A stretch of DNA of 36,459 nt, taken from positions 1 through 36,459 of the IMG/VR virus record IMGVR_UViG_3300046170_000168; one strand, written 5' to 3'. Of the stretch, positions 4,972 to 15,807 are shown piece after piece. Both the position numbers and the translations under genes were made by a program. Every line of letters begins with the position of its first letter. Positions within the stretch are counted from its first letter, which is position 1. Under the pieces are notes generated by a model, which saw only the letters and a program-made list of their open reading frames with translations, searched no databases and had not been told where the DNA came from. This DNA is from a virus.

Positions 4972-6873
4972 TGCAGAGAGCTAAGTGTGCTCTTAATTCA
5001 TACAAAGGTGAAGAGTGCAGGAGACAAGCAACTAAGAATGGTAAGTACTGCAGTCCTAAATGCAGAAGAAGAGTTGCATATCTAAAAGACTTAGGTAAGA
5101 AAACTAATAAGTCCGTACAAAAAGTAAAGCCCACTTCTACATTACGTGGAGAGTTATATCCTAAGTTTGTAGAGCTGTATGCTAATCAAATAGAAAGACA
5201 AAAGATAACACATCAAGAAACTGCTGACTTACTAGAAACAAGTAGAGCTACAGTTACAAAAATGTATGCAGCTTATTTAGAAGACAAAGAAAACTTTGAA
5301 GCTAGAAAAGATTGGCAGGTTTCAGAAGAGACAGTTAAATCCTTAGAAGATTTTAAAGATTTTAGAAATAGATATTTTAAAACAGAGACAGGTGACTTAT
5401 ACGAGACAGCAGACTTTCACGAAGGTTGGATAAACTCTATTATGGATGCGATTGCTAATGGTGGACAGCAGATGATACTTAGCCCACCACGACACGGTAA
5501 GACTGACTTACTTACACACTTTGCTGTATGGCAGATATGTAAAAACCCTAACATAAGAATTATGTGGGTTGGTGGTAATGAAGATATAGCTAAGAATGCT
5601 GTAGGTTCTGTACTTGACCAGTTAGAAAATAATGAGTTGTTAATAGAAGAGATATGTGGACCAGGAGTAAAGTTTCAACCAAAAAATAGAAGTGGTAAGT
5701 CTTGGAGTTCTGGACAGTTTACTGTAGGTACAAGAACTATTACAGGTATTAAGAGTCCTACTATGGTTGCTGTAGGTAAAGGTGGTAAGATACTTTCTCG
5801 TGACTGTGACTTGATTATTGCTGATGACATTGAAGGACCACGGAACTACAGTACAACCTAGTGCTAGAGAGCAGACCAGGCAATGGTGGACTACAACATT
5901 ATCTTCCAGGAAAGAGGAACATACTGCTGTAGTTGTTATTGGGTCTAGACAACACCCTGAAGATTTATATAACTTTTTATTAGAGAATCCACAGTTTGAA
6001 ACAAAGGTAGAAGAGGCACATAGTTTAGAGTGTGTACTACCAGAAACAGAGTTTGAAGTACATCAAGACTGTATGCTGTGGGCAAGTAAACGAACTTACA
6101 AATGGTTAATGGGTCAGAAAGATAATGCTGACACAACTGGAGGTAGAGCAATCTTTGAAATGGTATATCTTAACAAAGCATTTGTTGAAGGTATTACAAT
6201 GTTTAATTCAGAGGATATAGACCAGTGTAGAGATATTAATAGAGTTATTGGGCAGGTACCTGCAGGTACTCATTTAGTTGCAGGACTTGACCCAGCATCT
6301 ACAGGATTTCAGGCTTGTTTCTTATGGGCTGCAAATCCAGAAACAGGAATGATGTATCTTGTAGATATAGAGAATGAACAAGGTGGAGGTGTTATACAAG
6401 CTCGTAAGTCTATAAAAAAATGGCACGAGAAGTATGGACTTGCACACTGGGTCATAGAAGAGAATGGTTTTCAGAAAGCAATTAGACAAGATACAGAATT
6501 AAAAGATTACTGTGGCAGGATGGGTATACATCTAGAAGGACATCAGACACAGAAAAACAAATATGACCCAATTTATGGTGTTGGAAGTATGCAACAATTG
6601 TTTGAACAAAATCTAATAAATCTCCCTTATGGTGATACAGAAAGCGAAACAAAGAGTAATATATATCGTAGGCAACTAATTTATTTTTCAAGTGCTGCTA
6701 GTAAAGCTAGTAAAGCAAGAAGTTATAAATCAGATGTCGTAATGGCTAGTTGGTTTCCAATGAAAGTTATAAGAAGACTTGGAAAAGAACGATTAGCTGA
6801 AGTAGGATTAGATTATGAACCTAGTTTTGGAGAATGGGATATTACAGATATGAACGAAAGCCCTTGGGGATAG
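4971..6873 (+). CDS. terL: terminase large subunit with N-terminal Zn and HTH domains, frameshifted
   Basis: ATP-driven DNA-packaging motor. The N-terminus carries a Cys cluster (C6, C16, C27, C31), then a helix-turn-helix-like segment (about 79-100, ITHQETADLLETSRATVTKM) typical of small terminase subunits. The ATPase follows: Walker A SPPRHGKT (171-178) and Walker B LIIADDIE (281-288). The frame then ends at a TAG (5859-5861), and the rest lies in the +1 frame. Skipping one G at 5835 joins IADDIE to DHGTTVQPSAREQ, restoring the usual D-D-x-x-E-D-H. The C-terminal nuclease is seen as HLVAGLDPAST (Asp near 440), VIEENGF and KSDVVMASW. The joined product is 633 aa. No separate small subunit gene is seen. 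Confidence 0.9.
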
Positions 6874-6874
6874 A

Positions 6875-8634
6875 ATGACACCAGAGCAATTACAACACGC
6901 GATAACTAATTTGCATTTTGACAATCAAGCTGCTTACAGCACTAGAGGTCGTATTCGTGCAATTATGAATGGTGGACCTGATGGTATTCAGGCTTTACTA
7001 GGTGATAACCTAAAAGGTTTCCAAGACTGGCAAGTACCAGTACCAAACCTTATGATGTCAGGACTAGAACACTTGGCACAAAAGATTGGTCGTATTCCTA
7101 ACTTAAAAGTAGATGTACCTAATGGTAAAGACTCCGATAGAGCAAGACAGAAAGCTGAAAAAGGTTGGCAGGAATTGTTAATGCGTATGATGAGGTACAA
7201 AAACTAGATTTACAAATGCCACAAGTTGGTAGATGGCTACCAGGTTATGGTTTCTCTGTATGGGTAATTAGAGAGAAGAAAGATGCTAATGGTACACCTT
7301 ATCCTTGTGCAGAACTTCGTGACCCATACAACTGTTTCCCAGGTTACTTTGGTGCAGACCAACAACCTAAAGATATGGCTATTGTGAGAAGAGTTCCTAA
7401 AGATGCGTTAGCAAGAACATATCCTAAGTTTGCAGACAAGATTATGTCTAACGATACATACAACACAGAATTTATGGGTGTAGGTAATGCGTATGCTTCT
7501 GCTTACACTGACCAGTACAATGGCTCTTGGGCTAACAGTAATGGTGATGGCGACTTAATAGCAGAGTATTACAACCTAGAAGGAACTTATATTTTCCATA
7601 TGACCTCTGCAACTATTCTTGACTTCATACCTAATCCACTTGATAGTGGACCAGCATTTGTTATTGGTAAGAAATTTGCCTTTGACAGATTGCAAGGACA
7701 GTATGACCAAATCATAGGACTTATGGCTTCTATGGCAAAGATTAATGTGATGTCAATAATAGCAATGGAAGATGCAGTGTTTACAGAAACAAACATCTCT
7801 GGAGAGATAGAGTCAGGACAATATCGTAAAGGTAGATTCGCTGTTAACTATTTAGCTCCAGGTACACAAGTAAGCAAACCAGCATCTAATGTTCCTTATC
7901 AGATTTTCCAACAGATAGATAGAATAGAACGACAACTTCGTGTTGGTGGTTCTTATCCTACAACTGATGATTCACAGTCTCCATTAAGTTTTGCAACTGG
8001 TAGAGGACTTGAAGAGTTAGGTGCATCTATGTCACTTATGATTAGAGAGTATCACACAGTAATGTCTGATGCTATAGAGATGATTGACACAAAGAGATTA
8101 GAGTGGGATGCAAAGATGTATGGTGGTAAGTCTAAATCACTATCTGGTTATATGGACAATACTTTTTATTCAGAAACTTATGACCCAGGTAAAGATATAA
8201 CTTCTTATAAAACACGAAGAGTGTATGGAGCTATGGCTGGTTATGATGAACCACAGAAGATAGTGACAGGATTACAGTTACTACAAGCTGGTATTATTGA
8301 CAGACAAACACTACAAGAGAACCTTGATGGTTTAGATAACCTTGTTAGAGTTAACGATAGAATTACAAAAGAAAAAGCAGACAGTGTATTGTTTGATACA
8401 TTGTTAGCACAAGCCCAACAGGGCGACCCTAAAGCAACTATGGCTGTTGTGCAGATAAGAAAGAATCCAGATGATATGCAAAATATCTTAGATAAGTTCT
8501 TTACAGCAGAAGAGCCAGAGATACCACAACCAGAACAAGAATTACTTGGACAAGGTTTACCAGAAGGAGGTGCCTTGCCACCACAAGGTCCTCCACCTGG
8601 TATAGCACAAGTACTACAAGGTTTAGGTGGGTAA
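6875..8634 (+). CDS. portal protein, frameshifted near the N-terminus
   Basis: Head-vertex ring protein through which DNA enters and leaves. Starts one base after the terL stop. The first frame runs to a TAG at 7207; the rest lies in the -1 frame. A join at the AAAAA run (7158-7162) gives KAEK-RLAGIVNAYDEVQKLD, 586 aa in all. The second part contains PQVGRWLPGYGFSVWVI, AELRDPYNCFPG and a long helical region, as in siphovirus and podovirus portals of the SPP1/P22 type. It ends in a Pro/Gly-rich tail. Its position after terL supports the call. Confidence 0.85.
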
Positions 8635-8837
8635 TGTCTATAAATAAAAAATTTGAAGAAATAGTAGATTTCTGCTTAGTTGATGTAGATGAATTAGGTG
8701 ATGACATAATCTTAGAAGAAGATGTATTTAAACCTAAAGGTAAAATGTATATAGACCAACTACCACCAATGGTTTTTCCATTTGGTTATATGGTCATTAG
8801 TTCTGCATTCCAATTTTTTGAAGAGGAGGAAGAGTAA
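8634..8837 (+). CDS. 67-aa acidic hypothetical protein
   Basis: The ATG overlaps the portal stop and the stop overlaps the next ATG (both TAATG). Opens MSINKKFEEIVDFCLVDVDE and ends in FFEEEEE. Acidic, with no membrane helix strong enough to call. It lies between the portal and the virion-protein block; possibly a head-assembly accessory. Not recognised. Confidence 0.6.
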   Translation: MSINKKFEEIVDFCLVDVDELGDDIILEEDVFKPKGKMYIDQLPPMVFPFGYMVISSAFQFFEEEEE

Positions 8838-9208
8838 TGGTTAGAATGAAAAAAATTAGAAACAATTATCTTACTGATAATTTAGGAAGAAATCCTGGAG
8901 GTATGGTTTCTGGTCTTACTGCAGGTACTACTTATGGTGAAGGTGTTGACATAAAAGAACAAGTAGAAGCAACTGGTGGTTTGCCAGATGCGTCAATAGC
9001 TAAAACAAAAATACCTGTACCTACAAGAGGTCAATCTGATATAGAGGCATTTGGACCAACTAAATTTAAAGATGAAACAGTCACTGCTGGTATGTCAATA
9101 GGTCCTGGTCCTGGTCCAACACCAGCTACTAAATTTAACTTTAACGATTTTGCTTACGAGTCTTGGCTAGAATCGGGAGATGATTCATTACTTGCATATA
9201 TAATTTGA
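8837..9208 (+). CDS. 123-aa hypothetical virion-region protein
   Basis: Opens MVRMKKIRNNYLTDNLGRNP and contains a Gly/Pro-rich linker (GPGPGPTP) before a C-terminal segment ending LESGDDSLLAYII. Coupled to the gene before it; the next start lies two bases after its stop. Low complexity and linker-like segments fit a small structural or adaptor protein. Family not recognised. Confidence 0.6.
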   Translation: MVRMKKIRNNYLTDNLGRNPGGMVSGLTAGTTYGEGVDIKEQVEATGGLPDASIAKTKIPVPTRGQSDIEAFGPTKFKDETVTAGMSIGPGPGPTPATKFNFNDFAYESWLESGDDSLLAYII

Positions 9209-9209
9209 T

Positions 9210-12200
9210 ATGGGAATTGGCTTATATTCAGAAGATATAGTAAACGATTTACTAAAGGTAAAGAAAAAAGTTACTCCAGAAGTTGCTAAACAGTTTTCTA
9301 GTTTAAATCAAAAAGCATACAATGTACCTGGTCCAATGCTTAGAACTGCAGCTGAACAAAATATAGATAATGATTTTTTTGACCAGATACAACAAAGAGT
9401 AAATGAAAGAGACCAAGGTACTTGGAGTAAATTAAAAAGTGCAACTTACCAAAACATAGGTGTAACTACTGATGTAGGTGTACCAACCCTTCTTCTAAAA
9501 GCTGTAGGTAGTGGTTTTTTATGGGCTTGGGAAAATACAATACCTAGAGCAGCTAGAGCTGCAGAGCTTTTACAATCTGACAGGGCTGCAAACTTAAAAG
9601 AAGCTTGGAATGAAGCAGATGTAGATGACCCTCTTTCAAGATATGTTACAGCAAGAAAAGAAGGTAGAAGTGTAGATATTGGTGACGGTTTCTTGTCTGT
9701 TCGTTCTGACCCTGAAGAGACAGCAACATATCAACAACTTATTGATGAAGGCGTAGTACCAGATGTAGCTAGAGCTATAGCTTTGAAACAACTAGGTAAA
9801 CCAATATTTGAAGAATATATTGAAGAAGCTGAAAACAAAGTACAATTTACTGGAGCTAGAGCAGAAGCATTACGGGCAAGAGGTGTTGTTCCTACTGTAA
9901 CTCCAGGTAGATTTTTATTTAAACCATTCGAGTTTATAGCTAGTCCACAAACTGAAGCATATGATTTTATGACAGGTGTTGTTGACTTAGCACTTAACTG
10001 GTATGCTGACCCAGCTAACAGAGTCCTTAAAGGAGTATCTGCTGTTTCAGCAAGAAGAAGTATTAAACCAATAATAAAAGATGGTAAGTTTGGTTTAGGA
10101 GAGCAAAAATCATTTGCTGCTTTAACTACTGAACAAACTGACAATATGGGATTTTTAGAAAAAGGATTGCAAAAAGTTGCAAAACAAAAATCTGTAGAAG
10201 ATTATTTAGCTAGTGAAGAAATGATACCGTTCTTAACTTGGATGTTTGACAATAGAAAAAATCCAGCAACTATATTAGAACAATCTAACTTTAGTTTAAC
10301 TAGATTATCAGAAGCAGGTACAGGATATGGTTCAAAACAATTTACAGATTTTTATAAAAGATTATCAGTTTTAGATAAACAAGGTAAGTTAACTGACCCA
10401 ATAGCTAAAGCTGACGCAGTAAGAAAACTACTTAAACCTAATATTTTAGCTGCAGCAACTGATATGGCAGTACCCTCAGTAAAAAAAGTTGGTAGGTTTA
10501 GAAAAGTAATGAGTGATACGTTTGGAAAACAAAGCAGTTTTGGTTTTGATGGACAAAGACAATTTGGTCAAGTGTACGATAACACACAACTTGATGTCAA
10601 TAATTTAGATTATTTAGTTTCTAACTATGTTAAATATATGGGTTTTTCTGGTGTAGAAGAAAGTACTAAAAATAAAAGAGTTAATAATTTACTTGATGGT
10701 ATTGCAAGAATTGGCGACAATCAATTAGCTAGAGCTAACTTTGTTGCAGGTTCTATTAAAAGTGATTTACTGCAACAAAGAGAATGGAAACTTAGTCAAC
10801 TAAAAGCTAAAAATATTTCTTCTGCAGAAACAGAAAAATTTGTAGAACTTTCTACAAAAGCAGCAGCAGGTTATTTGGAAGATGCACAAGATATAGGAAG
10901 ATACTATGGAAGTATGGATGTCTCTATGCCAGTGTCTTTTAAGAAAGAATTTATAAGATATCAAACAGAAACACTTGGAGTTACAGAAAAAACAGCAGAA
11001 GACTTATTTAGAACAAGTTATCGTTATCCTACATTTGAAAATCATTTAGTTACATCAATAACGTTACCTGCACCATCTGCAGTAATTAAAGCAGATAGAG
11101 CTTTACTAAAAAGTTTTAGTAATCAAATAGGTAAAGCAATAGATATTATAGGTGATTCAGCAGTATCAACAGTATTTGATAATTATTATTCAAGTATTTT
11201 TAAACCCTTAGCTTTACTTAGAGTAGCTTATTTAGTACGAGTGCAAATGGAAGAACAAGCACGACTTGCTGCAAGTGGTATTAACTCTGCTTATAAACAT
11301 CCGATACAATATATATCAAATCTTATGGCAGGGACATACAAAAATGCTGAAGGTTTTTTACCAGGTAGTCAAATTTATAAACTGGGATTAGGAAAAGTTC
11401 AAATAGGACAAGGTTATACAGATAGACAATTGAAGAATGTTGGTAGAAATAATCAAATTGCTGATGGATATAAATTAAAAGGTAAAGAATTTTCAGGTTT
11501 TAATAAAGCATTTTATGCTGATTTTGCTGGTACTGCAGAAGATGCTATAGCTAGAAGAATTGCTCTTATTGAATCAAGTCTTACTGAAAATAAAGAACTA
11601 GCTTATACAAAATTAATAAAAGAATTAAAAACAGAAGGCAATCCTTTAAGAGATACAATGATAAATGTTACTGGAGGCGATGGTAACCCTATGGCTATAT
11701 TAAGAACAACACCTGTAGATGCAAAAGTTTATGATGAGTTAGTTACTGATTTTGTTTACAAACAGAGAGCTGAATTACACAGTGTTCTAGGAGGAAGAGT
11801 TATAGATAAGTCTGCACAAGCTGTGACCCCTACAGTAGAGTGGATTGTTTCTCCTGCAAATGATGAATTACTACAGACTCTTGCTACAAGAAAATTTATA
11901 TCTAAAGGTGGTGTTGAAGTTGACTTGAATTTATCTAATATAGGAAAAGTAGATGATTTGACTATTAAAAGATTTAGAACTGGAGATGAGACAGTACAAA
12001 AAGCTATTTACGATGAAGTAATAGAAGCAGAAAAAAAAGCTGAAGAATTGTTTTTAAATAAATTTCCACCAAAACAAATACTGCCAGACGAATATTTAGT
12101 AAAAGTACCAGAAGATGTTACAGCTCTTAGAAAAGGCAAATGGGATAAAGCAACATCATTTGGTTTTAAATGGCTATCACAACAACCTGCTAATGAATTT

Positions 12201-14018
12201 ACAAGAAGTCCAGCTATGTTCGGTTTTTATTATGAGAACTCAACAAAACTTATTGCAATAAGTTCCGAAAGGGTTAAACAAATAATTATGGCAGGTGCTA
12301 AAAAAGATGGTGTAAGTAAAAAAATACTTAAACAAATGGAGAACACACCTTCTGCAGGAGCTAAAGGAATTAAAGATGCAGAGCTTATTAGCAAATTAGC
12401 TACAGCTAAAGCGACAGAGCAAACATTAAATCTTTTATATGACATATCTAAAAAAGGTGATTTCTGGGAAACAACAAGAATTATCTTTCCATTCGGTGGT
12501 GCATATCAAGAAATATTCCAAACTTGGGGAAGACTAACAAAAGCTAATTTACAGTTTGCTACTAGACCAGCACAGTTGTCTTTATCAGGAATAAAACCCA
12601 ATCCTGTATTTGACTCAGAAGGAACTAAGGGATTCTTTTATGCAAACCCAACAAATGGTGAAATGGTATTTGGTTATCCAGGAGAAGGCTTAGTAGAAAA
12701 TTGGATGTTAGGTGGAGATAGCGACAACGTAAAAGTTAACTTACCTGTATACGCTTCTTCTGTAAACTTAGCTGCATCTGTTCTTCCAGGTGTTGGACCA
12801 GTTGTTCGTTTACCTGCTTCCTATTTATTTAAGAATTATCCAGAAGAAGGTTTTATTAACAAAATGATATTTGGTGATTTTGAACCACCTGATATTACAG
12901 ACCCTGTAGAGTTTGCAAAAGCTGCTGGTGCATATCCAGCTTGGTTAGAAAAACTATCTAAAGTTGTTTTACCTAAAGATGAAAACACAGTTGGAGCCTT
13001 TGGTAATACAGTTATGGACACTTATAGAGCGATGATTTATGCAGGTATTATTTCTGATAGACCTGAAGATAGAGAAGAAGGTTTAGAAAAAGCTGTGCAA
13101 CAAGCTAAGTATGTGTATTTAGTAAGATTTGCTTCTCAGTTTGTAGGACCTGCTGGTACAGGTAGTCCATTATATGAACTTGAAACAGAGAATGGTGATT
13201 TTTATTTTTTTCAAACATTAGCTGATGATTACAGAGATATTAAAAAAGAAGTACTTGGAGATGATACTGAAGCTACAAGAATATTTATAGAGAAGTATGG
13301 TATCAATCCAATCTCACTAACTGTTGGTAAAACTTCTACTGTAATGAAGAGACCTGTTACTAAAGAAGGTAGTAAGTGGTTACAGGAGAGTGAAGATATT
13401 TACAAAGAATATCCACTGGTTGCTTTCTATGCAAATCCAGAACCTACATATTCTGATTTATCTTGGGGTCAAATTAAAGATAACTATTTAGAAGGTGCAG
13501 CAGTACCTAGAAGCCCAAGACAACACGCAGCATTACAAGCAAAAATAAAAGGCTTTGTAGAGTTTACACAATGGCAAAGAGATATCGGTATTGAGAATGA
13601 CAACTCGGCACAAGCAAGAGCATTGAAAAAACAATATCAAGACAACTTAGCACAGACATACTGGGGTTATGGATTTGATACTATTGTTGGTTTACCAGAA
13701 AGACCTACAATAAATATGCAGATAGAAGAATTAGAACGTATGGCTAAAGACCCAAGACTATCTGAATACCAAGCTATTAAAGGATTACAAGCATACTTAA
13801 GACGCAGACAAATTATTATTGATGAAGTAGAGAAAGCAACAGGTAGTAAAACTGTATGGAAACAATCAGATAACTACGTAGGTATGAGAGAATTGTTAAG
13901 AAATTATGGTGAGTATTTAGTTGTACAATATCCACAATTCAATTCTGTTTACCAAAACCTGTTAAAATCAGAATTACAAGGCGAATTTAAAGATAACATA
14001 ATCGCTGGAGAAGGATAA
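9210..14018 (+). CDS. 1602-aa large virion protein, probable internal/ejection protein
   Basis: The longest gene in the window (4.8 kb), uninterrupted. The N-terminus (MGIGLYSEDIVNDLLKVKKK) leads into a mostly helical protein. Recognisable segments include SIFKPLALLRVAYLVRVQME at about 660-680 and IIFPFGGAYQEIFQTWGRL at about 1090-1110, which I recall from giant minor structural proteins of actinobacterial and marine phages. No peptidase or nuclease motif is obvious. It sits between portal and scaffold, with no tape measure elsewhere. I infer an internal core protein ejected with DNA, like the large internal proteins of T7-type phages. Confidence 0.6.
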   Translation: MGIGLYSEDIVNDLLKVKKKVTPEVAKQFSSLNQKAYNVPGPMLRTAAEQNIDNDFFDQIQQRVNERDQGTWSKLKSATYQNIGVTTDVGVPTLLLKAVGSGFLWAWENTIPRAARAAELLQSDRAANLKEAWNEADVDDPLSRYVTARKEGRSVDIGDGFLSVRSDPEETATYQQLIDEGVVPDVARAIALKQLGKPIFEEYIEEAENKVQFTGARAEALRARGVVPTVTPGRFLFKPFEFIASPQTEAYDFMTGVVDLALNWYADPANRVLKGVSAVSARRSIKPIIKDGKFGLGEQKSFAALTTEQTDNMGFLEKGLQKVAKQKSVEDYLASEEMIPFLTWMFDNRKNPATILEQSNFSLTRLSEAGTGYGSKQFTDFYKRLSVLDKQGKLTDPIAKADAVRKLLKPNILAAATDMAVPSVKKVGRFRKVMSDTFGKQSSFGFDGQRQFGQVYDNTQLDVNNLDYLVSNYVKYMGFSGVEESTKNKRVNNLLDGIARIGDNQLARANFVAGSIKSDLLQQREWKLSQLKAKNISSAETEKFVELSTKAAAGYLEDAQDIGRYYGSMDVSMPVSFKKEFIRYQTETLGVTEKTAEDLFRTSYRYPTFENHLVTSITLPAPSAVIKADRALLKSFSNQIGKAIDIIGDSAVSTVFDNYYSSIFKPLALLRVAYLVRVQMEEQARLAASGINSAYKHPIQYISNLMAGTYKNAEGFLPGSQIYKLGLGKVQIGQGYTDRQLKNVGRNNQIADGYKLKGKEFSGFNKAFYADFAGTAEDAIARRIALIESSLTENKELAYTKLIKELKTEGNPLRDTMINVTGGDGNPMAILRTTPVDAKVYDELVTDFVYKQRAELHSVLGGRVIDKSAQAVTPTVEWIVSPANDELLQTLATRKFISKGGVEVDLNLSNIGKVDDLTIKRFRTGDETVQKAIYDEVIEAEKKAEELFLNKFPPKQILPDEYLVKVPEDVTALRKGKWDKATSFGFKWLSQQPANEFTRSPAMFGFYYENSTKLIAISSERVKQIIMAGAKKDGVSKKILKQMENTPSAGAKGIKDAELISKLATAKATEQTLNLLYDISKKGDFWETTRIIFPFGGAYQEIFQTWGRLTKANLQFATRPAQLSLSGIKPNPVFDSEGTKGFFYANPTNGEMVFGYPGEGLVENWMLGGDSDNVKVNLPVYASSVNLAASVLPGVGPVVRLPASYLFKNYPEEGFINKMIFGDFEPPDITDPVEFAKAAGAYPAWLEKLSKVVLPKDENTVGAFGNTVMDTYRAMIYAGIISDRPEDREEGLEKAVQQAKYVYLVRFASQFVGPAGTGSPLYELETENGDFYFFQTLADDYRDIKKEVLGDDTEATRIFIEKYGINPISLTVGKTSTVMKRPVTKEGSKWLQESEDIYKEYPLVAFYANPEPTYSDLSWGQIKDNYLEGAAVPRSPRQHAALQAKIKGFVEFTQWQRDIGIENDNSAQARALKKQYQDNLAQTYWGYGFDTIVGLPERPTINMQIEELERMAKDPRLSEYQAIKGLQAYLRRRQIIIDEVEKATGSKTVWKQSDNYVGMRELLRNYGEYLVVQYPQFNSVYQNLLKSELQGEFKDNIIAGEG

Positions 14019-14998
14019 TGGACAAACAAACATTTGTAGAAAATTTATTAGGCTGGATACAAACACCTCTAAGACCAGGAGAAGCTCCACCTTATTTATC
14101 ACAAGACCAGATAGATGCTTTATATTCTGCTACCACTACTGAGGAAGCAGCACAATATGCTATAACTTTAGGTCTTGGAGAGTATGTGACTATCGTTGGT
14201 AAAGGTACACCAGTAGAATACTTTGATGATGACGAAGCTTTTAGACAAGCAGTAGGATTGAGTATTGCTGAACCTACACAGTTTATAGGTGTAGACCCAG
14301 CACAACAAATTGTTTATCAAGGACAAGAAACAACTATTGGAGCAATACCTAATAACTTTTATCAAGTAGGTGACAACAATACATTTGTAGATATGACACC
14401 AAATGAAATAAGAAATTTACAAGCAGACTTAGTCAATGCAGGTTTGTTAGGTAAAAAAGTAGGTAGGAGTTTTAGACCTGGTTTCTTTGACCCAGAAGTT
14501 GATGGTGATGCTATGAAAGATGTTATGACTCTAGCAAATATTATGGGTGTTGGTAAAGCAGAACAAGGATGGAAACAAGCTTTAAAGAGTTATATTGACA
14601 ATCCTTTACCTAGCTATCAAAATATACAACCTTATTTACCACCTAACTATGACTCAATAGCTCAAGATGTAAAAGGTTTATTTAAACAAAGATTAGGTCG
14701 TGACCCTAAAGAATATGAAGTAGGATTATTATATGATGTATATGATGCTGAAGCAAGAAAAGCATATGGTCAGGCAATACCACAAGACTTACCTGATGCA
14801 ACACCTGTTACACTGGATATGTATTCAACAGAGTTTGAACCACAAATGGATGTAGGAGAACAAATTGACCCAGGTGCAGAGTTATTATCAACCTTTGATA
14901 AAGTTACGCAAAAAGAACAAGAAGCGTTACAAGCTGGTGAAGACATACAAAATAGCCGTTTGCGTATTATTAATAACATTTCTAGGAGACCAAGGTAG
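14018..14998 (+). CDS. 326-aa virion protein
   Basis: Begins in a TAATG overlap with the 1602-aa gene: MDKQTFVENLLGWIQTPLRP. Mixed alpha/beta with Pro-rich linkers. The C-terminal part has a helical segment (KGLFKQRLGRDPKEYEVGLL) and an acidic Gln-rich end. Virion role is inferred from its position in an unbroken, coupled block of structural genes. Family not recognised. Confidence 0.55.
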   Translation: MDKQTFVENLLGWIQTPLRPGEAPPYLSQDQIDALYSATTTEEAAQYAITLGLGEYVTIVGKGTPVEYFDDDEAFRQAVGLSIAEPTQFIGVDPAQQIVYQGQETTIGAIPNNFYQVGDNNTFVDMTPNEIRNLQADLVNAGLLGKKVGRSFRPGFFDPEVDGDAMKDVMTLANIMGVGKAEQGWKQALKSYIDNPLPSYQNIQPYLPPNYDSIAQDVKGLFKQRLGRDPKEYEVGLLYDVYDAEARKAYGQAIPQDLPDATPVTLDMYSTEFEPQMDVGEQIDPGAELLSTFDKVTQKEQEALQAGEDIQNSRLRIINNISRRPR

Positions 14999-15002
14999 TA
15001 TT

Positions 15003-15587
15003 ATGGCAGAAGAAATGAATCCAGATATAAACCCATCACTAATAGATACAGCTTTAAAAGCTATTAAACTTGTAGAGACTGAAGGTCAAAAGCAACCTTA
15101 TCAAACATTACATACACCTGTAGATATTTACATCTATGGAACAGAGTCAGAAAGAGCATACAAAGTTAAACAATTTAATGAGTTAGGTTTTGTTACTAAA
15201 CAAAAAAATGGAAGACCTGTAGTTGTAGCACAGGCATTAGGTGCATATGGATTATTAGATATAGATTTTAATAAATTTGCAAAAGATGCAGGATTAGTTA
15301 ATTTTGATTTTAGAAAAGATGAATGGCAAGACCCAGCAGTACAAGATAAAATAGCTAAAAATTTAGCTGAAGATTATTTTAAAAGATACAAATCCTGGGA
15401 TTTGGTAAGAGTAGCTTGGTTTGGTGGACCTGGTAGAGCTATGAAAATTAAAACTGGTGAAGAGACAATAGAGTCTATGCCACAAAATGTACAAAATGAT
15501 TTAAGTAAATTTAAAACTAAATTAGATAAAGAGATAGCTTTAAAACCTGAATCTACAATAGGAACTACACAAGTTGTAGATGAATGA
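15003..15587 (+). CDS. lytic-transglycosylase-like virion protein
   Basis: The open frame extends upstream to 14865, but that part overlaps the previous gene. I choose ATG 15003, preceded by AGGAGACC (MAEEMNPDINPSLIDTALKA). The 194-aa protein has the look of an SLT/lysozyme-like domain: KAIKLVETEG, then GAYGLLDIDFNKFAKDAGL, and SWDLVRVAWFGGPGRA, as in virion-associated transglycosylases. The early Glu in LVETEG is the likely catalytic residue. Probably opens peptidoglycan locally during DNA entry, working with the large internal proteins around it. Confidence 0.65.
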   Translation: MAEEMNPDINPSLIDTALKAIKLVETEGQKQPYQTLHTPVDIYIYGTESERAYKVKQFNELGFVTKQKNGRPVVVAQALGAYGLLDIDFNKFAKDAGLVNFDFRKDEWQDPAVQDKIAKNLAEDYFKRYKSWDLVRVAWFGGPGRAMKIKTGEETIESMPQNVQNDLSKFKTKLDKEIALKPESTIGTTQVVDE

Positions 15588-15807
15588 TTCATACTACAGA
15601 GGCATACCTGTTCCTGAAGATGGTTTTATACCTGGTCCTTTAATACCAGAAGAACCCGAATTTGTTGCTAAAGATATTAATACTCCTAATCAAGGACCTA
15701 TGGGTAGAGAAGAAAAAATGATTGCTAAATTATTTTCTTCTTTAGTACCAGAAGCTAACAGAGGTGTTGTTAATAAGACACCTGGTTCAGCAAGGGAGAT
15801 TAGATAA
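15580..15807 (+). CDS. 75-aa hypothetical protein
   Basis: The start ATG overlaps the end of the preceding gene by 8 bp; the stop overlaps the next ATG (TAATGG). Opens MNDSYYRGIPVPEDGFIPGP. Rich in Pro and Gly in the first half and charged in the second, so probably extended and disordered. Virion-block location suggests a structural accessory. Not recognised. Confidence 0.6.
   Translation: MNDSYYRGIPVPEDGFIPGPLIPEEPEFVAKDINTPNQGPMGREEKMIAKLFSSLVPEANRGVVNKTPGSAREIR

Noticed and set aside
9731-10144. 137-aa minus-strand open frame inside the 1602-aa gene
   Set aside because: Shadow of a long, intact coding frame; no start signal or protein-like motif.
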